A stretch of 64,000 bases of DNA from Ophiosphaerella korrae (lineage: Eukaryota > Ascomycota > Dothideomycetes > Pleosporales > Phaeosphaeriaceae): NCBI GenBank assembly GCA_028456385.1, contig JALNQF010000027.1, positions 1 through 64,000 on the forward strand. The letters run 5' to 3'. Below the pieces are notes generated by a model, which did no database searches, was not told the origin of the DNA, and saw only the letters and a program-made list of their open reading frames with translations. Numbering within the stretch: the first letter of the stretch is position 1; each line of letters begins with the position of its first letter. Shown piece by piece: positions 49,340 through 57,444 of this stretch. The position numbers and the translations under genes are program-made.

Positions 49340-49798
49340 TGTAATATAGCTACCTACGTTAACTGTTAGTAGCTATTAGTAGTGTTAGTAGATTAAGAGT
49401 TAATAGTAAGGTTCGTATAAGTAATCTATAATAACTAATATTAATAGAAGATATCTTATAACTATCTTGTATTAGCGTTCTATAGTTAAAGGATTAGATT
49501 GCTAATACTATCCTAATAATATATATCTCTACTAACTATATAGTAATAATATTATAGTAGCTTTATTGCTTTGTATTTACTAAGATCGCGAATTTATAAA
49601 TTTATTACATAATAGCTTTATAACTTTGTATTTACTAAGATTATAAATTTACAAATTTGTTACGTGTCTATATTGTAGTTAGCTTCCTAGTTAAACTTAT
49701 TATCCTATAGGTTGTTACCTCGCTTATCCTATGCTTTGTTAGTAGCTAAGCGTAGACTAATTAGTTCTATCTCGGTTTCCCTTGTTACTGCTGTAACA
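49340..49798 (-). repeat. LTR of element C (right copy)
   Basis: A 459-bp LTR with intact TG..CA ends (TGTAATATAGC ... CTGTAACA), followed by CTTTT. Confidence 0.92.
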
Positions 49799-49803
49799 CT
49801 TTT

Positions 49804-50147
49804 TTTACTAGAGATAATCTATCTCTATTAATATTGTTTTTTTATAGAAACTCCTAATATTAAAAATATTCCTTATATATATATTACTTAACTAAATTAA
49901 TTTTATAAAGAATTCTAAGCACTTTTATTTTCCTATTTTTTTAAAAAAAATTCAAAATATAATATATATATATATTTGTAACTATAAGGTTATTTATATA
50001 AGTATTTAGAGTGATAAATATTAAGGGAGTTTTTTAAAATGTTATATATTAGTAGAGTTATACTACTTTAAACTTTTTGATTTTCTTTGATTTTCCTAGT
50101 AAAACTGGCTCGTCACGCGAACTGGCTCGTTACGCGCACAGACACGT
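49804..50147 (-). repeat. Right arm of the palindromic element
   Basis: About 344 bp, reverse complement of 42375-42733. An ATG at 50077 inside this arm opens a frame that runs without a stop through the host flank into the kinase-TPR coding sequence. Confidence 0.88.
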
Positions 50148-50358
50148 TAGTGACACCACGTGCCACAGCTGCGACATCTTGCGCCCGCGGATCTACTGGA
50201 ATGCAACCCTTCACCGGAATGTCGATCGCGAGCCACCTCGGGCCCTTCGTAATGCCGTACTGAAGCTGAGCACTCTTCGGTCCTTCAGTCCAGCTCTTCG
50301 AGTCGCTCCAGTCCTTGCCAGTCACGCTCCCCATACGTGCATCTACAATCTGCCTCCC

Positions 50359-53045
50359 ATGAGTTTTTCATCAACATATACGTCTTACAATGTCTACCCT
50401 CGGTTTACTACAAGCGGTACAGACGGTTCGAAGTCTAAGGCTAGAGGATCGGGTGACAAACTATCCGGCGATCTGATTACCTTTCTTGCCATTGCTTATA
50501 TACATCGAATCGATCTAGCTTACTTCCGCTGGGATGATACTTTGGGTGCGCTTGGAACAGGAGGTACAGCGCATGTTTCGCAATCCACATTCACAGCTAG
50601 GGCTAGTCTTGCCTTTAAGCGGTATACACCCTCCCCCAACTGGACTAAAGCGGATTTGAGCGAGGGGTACAAAGTCGCAATAGCAGAGGCTCTCGCTTTG
50701 AGCCACAACCCAACAAGATACCACCCAAATCTAATAACACTGGAAGGAATTACTTGGGAATCCTCTCGAGAAACCCAACAATTCTTGCCTGTATTGCTCT
50801 TTGAGAAAGCCACTCATGGCGATCTATTTAGTTTCTTCAACTCTTCTGTTAGTGAGTCCCTGGATTTCCCTGCCCGGCTCCGCCTTTGTCAGCATATTGG
50901 TACTGGACTGGTTGCGTTACATCGGTTTGGTAAGTATGAAGTGCCCAACTGCCTTCTAAAACTCCCCACTGATGTTCGATTGAAAGGGCTAATCCATGGG
51001 GATGTGAATCCTCGTAATATATTAGTATTTGGTGACAATGGAAAGTTCTTGCCCAAGCTCTGCGATTTCGGATATGCGGCCCTAATGGCCGAGAGTGATG
51101 CAATGCGCTTGGCCACGACATGGCCGTGGTATGCCCCAGAAGCGGAGTATATGTGGTCATTCAACTTCACCTCAGCGCAAAGGACTGATATATACTCATT
51201 TGGCGTTGTTTGCATGTGGATCCTTTTTCGCCCCGGGGTTAGCAACTTAGTTCTTAATAGTAAGGCTCCTATGCTTTTGCAATGGATTGAAGCCTTGAGG
51301 AGAAAGGGAGACCTATATGTGGAGGCGATCAATATGGTTGACTCGATACCGCTCATCGATGAATGGCAGCGATTGGGTCTCCGGCAGTTTTTCCAACGCG
51401 CACTAGCTGATGCCCCCGAGAATCGGTCAATCTATCTTCAAGGGCTCTTTGACCACAATGAAACTGATGCAGACTATGGCCCACTTCCTGGTTATCTCCA
51501 TACTCCACACGAGATACCGTACGCCGCTCTATTCACGGTTCGTTCGTGAAATCCCTTATGGTGGTGGAAAATGCTCACAGCCGTCAGCTCTCACATCTTC
51601 TACACGATCTTCTCCGAGCGGACTACAGATTGTGGAATGACATCTTCGAGACCCTAAGCCTCCACGCAGAATCGAACATAGATGAAGCGTCGCGAAGAAA
51701 TGCTGGGTTCCAACTCAGTATGTGTCACAAACTTGGTTTCGGATGTGAAAGATCGGATGCTCAATCGGCGGCTAGACTGTTACAAAGTGGATTTACCGAT
51801 CAGGATCTCCATGATCAGATTACTTACATTCAAGAAAATACACTACCAGGTCCGTCACCTAAGGGATTTCTATGGAAATTAGACCGGTTCGTAAAAGGAA
51901 GCACATATGCAAGAGATCGTATTCTCGACAAGGCTTTCACTGCTCATGATAGTATGGTCGTCACTCTTCAGGACCTTCTCGGTAAGAGAGATGTCCGAGT
52001 CATTACGCAGAAAGCGATCCTTGCAGAGATACTTTACTATCAACAAGATTACACGAAGTCGGAAAGAGTCGCCCTTGATGCCCTAGAGGAATCCACTCCA
52101 GCGACGGGGAAGTTGTTGGTTCTCCAATACTTAAGGAATCTCTATTATGACACCGGTCGCTGGTCCAAAATGTTGGAATATAGCAACAGGATTTTCGAGA
52201 TTCAGCAAGAACGGAAATGGCGCCAAGTCGATCAAGTCTACGGAGACCTTGACATTCTGCATGAACTGAAAAATCTAGAGAATACCTTCGCCTTTTTGTA
52301 CTACGAGAGACAGTTCTCTGAGGCTGTCGATTTCGCTCGCAAATGTTCTGATCTAGCGAAAGCTGTCTATGGACCGGATACAGATGGCGCACTCCATGCT
52401 GAAGCGAACCTTGCCACAATATACAGTCATCTTCATCGAACTAAAGAGAGCAAGGAAGTGTTTCAAAGAGCTATAGAAGTCGGGGAGAAGAGTTTCGGCG
52501 CGAAGAGTGAGATTGTTTTGTATCTCAAGCAATTGCAGATTAGCTCATACAAAGAAAGAACTGAAGCAAGGATGGACCTAGAGCGTGGGGCGAAGATACT
52601 GACTGATTGCAGAACGACACTTCCTCCTGATCATTTTACCACAAAAGCGATGATAAAAACCATGGCCAGTATATACTCCATAGAAGGCTATACTGTAGAG
52701 GCTTTATCCCTAGCCGAGGAAAGTCTAAGGCTATACCAGACTAGTGGTGACGCTTGGGCTACAGCGGATGCCATGAGTCTATTGGCGAATCTTTACTGGG
52801 GACTGATCCGATGGGACGAAGCAGAAGACCTGTTAGTGCAAGCTGTTAGCTTGTTAGGTGCTTCTGTGCAAAAGAATAACTCAAAGTTGCTTCGTATGCA
52901 ATACCAGTTACAAGTTTGGCGTAGGTGGAGGCGTCTTCGGCATTTCTTGGGTTTCATTCTCCCACAAAAGTTGATTATAGTAACGGCTCAGGGTTATAGC
53001 GCAACAACACGCTATATCTCAAAGGTTCGGTATCGGGGCTTCTAG
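50359..53045 (+). CDS. Protein kinase-TPR fusion protein
   Basis: Three exons: 50359-50929, 50987-51537, 51588-53045. Introns are 57 bp (GTAAGT...GAAAG, phase 1; a multiple of three with no stop) and 50 bp (GTTCGT...GTCAG, phase 0). The product is 859 residues. Kinase domain: GTGGTAHVSQ-type glycine loop, lysine in LAFKRY, HGDVNPRN (Asp 196; formed after removing intron 1), DFG (217-219), APE (240-242) and TDIYSFGVV. The catalytic-loop lysine of HRDLKPEN is replaced, but Asp and Asn remain, so activity is plausible. From residue 375 a helical region runs to the end with TPR-like pairs (EAVDFARKCSDLAKAVYGPD, then ATIYSHLHRTKESKEVFQRA; later EALSLAEESLRLYQTSGD). I chose ATG 50359 because codons before it lie partly in the transposon arm. 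The last about 45 residues are basic and atypical, near the AT-rich border, so the C-terminus may be altered. Confidence 0.82.
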
Positions 53046-53403
53046 TAAATTTGATCACGGAATTTGATCACCGTAGATACTATCTCTCGATAAGCCCTCA
53101 TAGCAATTACTCTAGACACTCAATCTTTAGATCATGTTCCTAAATCTTGACTCCTTCCTAAATCTCAACTTAGCTCTTTATCTACTATTTACTCTTTTTT
53201 AGTTAATTATTAAAAACTACTTTATTTAAGTTATCTTGTGTAAAGTCTACCTTATACTCCTATAGCTTATAGTAAGTACTATTATCTTCTAGCTACTTCT
53301 TAACACTAAGTTAATTTAATCTTATATTATCTTATCTTAAGTATAAGATTTAAGTTAGGTATACTAATTAGGCTAGTATAGTTACTGTTTAAGGAGGATA
53401 TTA
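53046..53403. other. Transition into the right AT-rich block
   Basis: The first about 100 bp are normal 3' flank (with repeated TTTGATCACgg-like words at 53049-53072). From about 53160 the sequence becomes AT-rich and CA-poor. No feature was recognised. Confidence 0.5.
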
Positions 53404-53771
53404 TATTATAGAAGTAACAAGAGAAATCGAGATAGAACTAATTAGTCTTAACTTAAGTATAAACAAAGCATAGGATAAGCGGGGTAATAACCTAGATTAG
53501 GAAACAAACTACAACCTAGACACGTAATGCAAAGTAATCTATAAACACGTATAATAGATTAGTATAGGTATATAGTTAGCAGCGATGCGCATTATTAGGA
53601 AGGCATTAGTAATTTAATTATTAACTACAAGTAATAGTATTTAATATTACAAGACGTCCTCTATTATTTACAGCCTATTATAGATTACTACACGTGCTTT
53701 TATTATTAACTTTTAATCTACTATACCTCTATAGGGTACCTAGTAGTCGACGACTAGGTTAGCTCGTTACA
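53404..53771 (+). repeat. LTR of truncated element E
   Basis: Begins TATTATAGAAGTAACAAGAG and ends GCTCGTTACA. It shares the terminal AAGTAACAAGAGAAAT and the central TATAGTTAGCAGCGATGCGCATTATTAG-type core with the D LTR. A partner copy is absent. Confidence 0.75.
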
Positions 53772-55016
53772 CCTTACTAATTTAGTTATTAGAAGAAGCG
53801 AAGCGTAAGTAGTACATAGTCTAAGCTAACACAATAGTAGAAAGTATAACTAAGAGAAAAGGTAAAGCACTTCTAAGTAGTTACAAGTTAGATAGAACTA
53901 ACTAGGTAGTAGTTAAAATACATTTAAACAACCTAATTACTAAAAAGGGAGACATATAACTTATAATTAAAGCCCTAGAAACGTAGAATAAAAAACTATA
54001 AGAATATATTAAATAGAATAAAGTCTAAATTAAGGCTATTATAGTAGGATAAAACTAGATAGAATAAATTACTTAGAGACTAGAAATAAGTGCGATAAAG
54101 AAACTACCTAAGATACCTATACTTAAGAAATTTAATAGAATAAGAAAGAAACTAAGACCTTTCTTAGCCTTAGTATAACTATAGATAGATATATAGGTAC
54201 TATACTTTAATATAAAAGAAAAGAAGGTTGTATATATTAGAATATACTTAAAAGGAAAAGCTATAAGATAGTTTAAACTCTATTAGATAGACTATAGTAT
54301 AAGAGCTCTATAAATAAAGAAGGATAAGATAATAGCTATTTTTAGAAGCTACGAATACTTTATACAAAGAATAAGAGTAGTATTTAAGGACGTAGATATT
54401 ACCTAATAAGTAGAAGAGAAACTTAAAAGACTTAAGTAATAAAAAAGCGTTCTAGAATATATATTAGAATTTAAATAACTATTATAAAATACTAAATAGA
54501 ATAAACTATCCTTTATATTAAGATTTAAATAAAGTCTAAAAGAAAATATCTAATATAAACTAATTTAAATAAAGAAACTAAGTATATTAGTAGCTCTAAA
54601 AGTATAGGTAATATAAGTAGATAATAACTTCTAAGAATAGAAGATAAACAAATATAGTAGACACTATAGAAATTATAATAAAGGAGACCCTATAATATTA
54701 GATACTAACAAAGATAGTAAGAAAAAGAATAAAGACTTTATATACTTTAACTATAGTAAGAAAGGCTACTATGTAAAGACTACTAATTAAAGAAGAAAGA
54801 TATAGTATATTATAAATATAAGAAGTTAAGATACTTTATAAAAGATTATAGAAGTAAAGACTTTAAGAAAGAAAAAGAAGCTTAGTTAAAAACAACTAAG
54901 GATAAGAAAGAAGTACCTAAAGTATAAGCTAAACCTTAAGAAAAGGTAGTAGTAAGTAAAGAATTATAATACGTAATACTCTACTAAACCTTTTATTACA
55001 AAGACAACTACTATTA
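53404..55016 (+). mobile_element. Gypsy element E, truncated (LTR plus gag)
   Basis: The plus-strand 5' part of a gypsy element: an LTR of about 368 bp (53404-53771), the leader shared with D (CTAATTTAG..., GAAGCGAAGCGTAAGTAG), and a gag region including the zinc-knuckle segment near 54745-54790, where the cysteine codons have become tyrosine codons (FNYSKKGYY). Similarity to D (58640-58700) stops at about 55010-55020, so pol and the 3' LTR are missing. Its LTR is shorter than those of the other copies, which suggests a separate subfamily or internal deletion. Confidence 0.8.
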
Positions 55017-55019
55017 TAG

Positions 55020-55240
55020 TAGATAAATAAGTCTACTTAGCGTAGGTAGACTAATTAACTACGTACTAAGGGCTTAAATAGTAGTAGAAAAAAAGTAGAA
55101 GTTTTTACTTCTATTAACCTCGCTATATCTTGTTTTATTAAGTTATAGGTCTATATTCCTTCTATATTAAGCTTAAATACTCCTAAACTCTCTAACTAAA
55201 GCTCTTTTAGAGCTTTAGTTAGCTAACTCTACTATAACTC
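55020..55240. repeat. AT-rich sequence, unassigned
   Basis: RIPed sequence between truncated E and a normal-GC islet. It contains an inverted pair AACTAAAGCTCTTTTAGAGCTTTAGTT near 55194-55220 that could form a hairpin. Nothing else. Confidence 0.4.
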
Positions 55241-55244
55241 TACT

Positions 55245-55515
55245 ATTATCAGATGAGTTGCACGATTAGATGCTCGATGCGCGATTAGATGCGCGATCAC
55301 ATCCTCGACCGTCACGAACAAAGGAATCGAACAAAGAATCTCACATGCAAGGAGATAGACTACGTTAGCACGACTAATACAACAAAGAAACCAGCACCTC
55401 AATAGAAGGGGTGTTAAAGATCCGGCTCGCCGCCGTCTCGAGAGACCCAGCCGAGACCGCCGCATCGCAGATACATAGATAGAGCGCAGGGCCAGAGATA
55501 GACAGCAGGATTAAT
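55245..55515. other. Normal-GC islet inside the RIPed block
   Basis: About 270 bp with ordinary GC content and CA dinucleotides, in sharp contrast to both sides. It starts with direct repeats of GCGCGATTAGATG-like units (55264-55300) and contains a GC-rich self-complementary patch around GCCGCCGTCTCGAGAGAC (55430-55450). A 77-codon minus-strand frame has no recognisable feature. It is possibly a host single-copy scrap or a recent insertion. Confidence 0.5.
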
Positions 55516-56067
55516 CCACTCAGTTTATACCCAGTGCCATCAAGTTATAGGTAATCAATCTAAAAAAGGGCTTTTCTAAAAGCCTTAGTATCCCTCTCTA
55601 ATAAGGCCCTTATATAGCTATTACAAAAAAGCCTTTTTATTAAACTACTATAACCTCCTTTAAATCTAACAACTATATACCTCTTTCCTTACAAAGAGCT
55701 TAGTCTCTTTAAGCTTACAAATAAGAGACTAACTAAATTAAGCTAGTAACTTACTAAACTAATCTAAACTAAGCTAAACTAAGCTAAACTAAGCTAGTAA
55801 ATTAAACCCTTAACCTGTAGTAGAGTATTAATTAGATACTAGTAGTAGCACGTTAATTAGATACTAGTAGTAGCGTATTAATTATAGTACTACTAGTAGT
55901 AGTACTACTAGCTGTAACACTAGTAGCTATAACGTTAATAGCTAATCGTAATTAAGATAGTAATTGTAGGGCGTACACGCACTAAGTATTACTAGCTACG
56001 CTAGCTTAAACTTAAAATTAACGCGCTAGACTAATAGTAACGCGCTAACTTAGCGCAAATCTAATAG

Positions 56068-56206
56068 AACTAAGCTAAACTAAGCTAAACTAAGCTAAAC
56101 TAAGCTAGTAAACTAAGCTAGTAAACTAAGCTAGTAAACTAAGCTAAACTAAGCTAGTAGACTAAGCTAAACTAAGCTAGTAAACTAAGCTAAACTAGGC
56201 TAGTTA
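56068..56206. repeat. Tandem repeat of AACTAAGCT units
   Basis: A run of the 9-bp word AACTAAGCT, alternating with the 14-bp form AAGCTAGTAAACTA, over about 140 bp. A shorter run of the same words is at 55757-55800. Confidence 0.85.
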
Positions 56207-56757
56207 ATTAATAAAGAGATTAGCTAGTAGCTTATTACTAATAGAGAGATTAGCGCGTTAGTGCTAGCTACTACTTTTTACATTAGTACTAGCTAGTAGC
56301 TCTCTATATTAGTACTAGCTATAGCTCTCTATATATATAGTGTTAAAGGCTTTAGTCTATATATAAACTTAATTTACTTCTAAACTCTCTTTAGGTCTCT
56401 AGTATTCTTATCTCTACAAGAGTAATTAAATTAGACTAATTTCTTGTAATTCCCTCTCTCTCCTTTCTAAAATTAGCTATCTATTAAGACCTTAGAACTA
56501 AGTAAAAGTAACGAGGGCAAGTAGGCTTCTATAAGACGGGCGAGGTTAATAAACAAGATAGTTACTTAACTTAATTAATAGTTAGCTCTTATTAGATTAT
56601 TATAAGGTATATAAGTATTAATAAGTAGATAAGAATCTAATTAAAGTATTAGTTATAATACTCTATTAGGATAAAAAGTAAAGAAGAGATTAAATATAAT
56701 AGTCTATAAAGGTCTATTAACGTTCCTATATACTTACTATCTAGTATTTATTCCTAA

Positions 56758-56838
56758 GCGCTTACTCTAGAGCGTTTACTCTAGAGCGCTTATTCTAGAG
56801 CGTTTACTCTAGAGCGTTTGCTCTAGAGTGTTTACTAC
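56758..56838. repeat. CTCTAGAG repeat array, inverted counterpart
   Basis: Five or six copies of a 15-16 bp unit GCG(T/C)TTACTCTAGA. It is the reverse complement of the array at 17948-18035. Confidence 0.8.
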
Positions 56839-56985
56839 TAAATAGTTACGTATTCTACTACGCTATATTGCTTAGCCTAATCGCGTGTAATATAATAGCT
56901 TACTTACTGCTTAGTATTATAATACTATCCTCTTTTCTTACACTAGGTCTATCTTTAAGCCTAGGTCTCTATTAGCTAGGTCTAG

Positions 56986-57444
56986 TGTTACAAGTGTAAC
57001 AAGAGAAATCGAGATAAAACTAATTAGTCCTAACTTAGGTACTAATATAGTATAGGACGAGCGAGGTAATAACTTTAATTAGGAGACTACTTATAACTAG
57101 GATACGTAGTAGTAATCTATAATTACGTGTAAATAGATTAGAGTAATCTATAATAACGTATAAATAGATTAAAGTAATCTATAGTTATATATAAATAGAT
57201 TAGTAGTAATCTATAGTGTTGTATAAATAGATTAGTATAAGTATATAGTTAATAGAATACGCATTATTAGGATAGTATTAGTAATCTAATTTCTAACCTA
57301 GAACGCTAATATTTAATATTATATACATAAATTAACTATTATTTATAGTTATTACTAATTATAATATAAACTTTTACTATTACCTCTTAATCTACTAATA
57401 ACTCTAGAGGTCTCTAAGAAGTTAACCTTAGTAACCCTATTACA
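56986..57444 (+). repeat. 5' LTR of element D
   Basis: A 459-bp LTR beginning TGTTACAAGTGTAACAAGAG and ending CCCTATTACA. It is the reverse complement of the A-type LTR. Confidence 0.9.

Larger units (their letters stand above)
42734..49798 (-). mobile_element. Ty3/gypsy LTR retrotransposon C inside the palindromic element
   Basis: Complete 7065-bp gypsy element read on the minus strand. It has two 459-bp LTRs (42734-43192 and 49340-49798) and a perfect target duplication CTTTT (42729-42733 and 49799-49803). Internal order on the minus strand is gag, protease, reverse transcriptase, RNase H, integrase, then the polypurine tract next to the left LTR. Uniquely among the copies here, the reverse transcriptase tetrad is still YLDD (46131-46151), so it is somewhat less mutated there, but stops are frequent and no long open frame survives. 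Confidence 0.93.
42375..50147. mobile_element. Palindromic inverted-repeat element split by retrotransposon C
   Basis: The left arm (42375-42733) and right arm (49804-50147) are reverse complements over almost their whole length. Both begin ACGTGTCTGTGCGCGTAACG reading inward, followed by a second copy of CGCGT(A/G)ACGAGCCAGTT. Without element C the unit is only about 0.7 kb and almost entirely palindromic: a MITE or fold-back element without a transposase. A TA lies at both outer ends (42373-42374, 50148-50149), compatible with a Tc1/mariner-type target duplication, although the flanking palindrome makes that ambiguous. The outer about 60 bp of each arm are of normal GC; the inner part is AT-rich. 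Confidence 0.85.
55520..56985 (-). repeat. RIPed repeat F, right copy (inverted)
   Basis: The part at about 56480-56985 is the reverse complement of 17800-18350 in the left block, including the CTCTAGAG repeats and the terminal ATTAGCTAGGTCTAG. 55757-55800 and 56068-56206 carry tandem arrays of AACTAAGCT / AAGCTAGTAAACT, absent from the left copy. 55840-55910 has ATTAGATACTAGTAGTAGC twice and a palindrome of TACTACTAGTAGTA type. The right end adjoins the LTR of element D. The extent towards the left is uncertain. Confidence 0.6.

Noticed and set aside
55245..55515. GC-normal islet considered as a tRNA or SINE
   Set aside because: No cloverleaf, A/B box pair or A-rich tail could be made out.
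56758..56838. Regularly spaced repeats considered as a CRISPR array
   Set aside because: Units are 15-16 bp, nearly contiguous, palindromic, and in a eukaryotic AT-rich repeat; there are no unique spacers.
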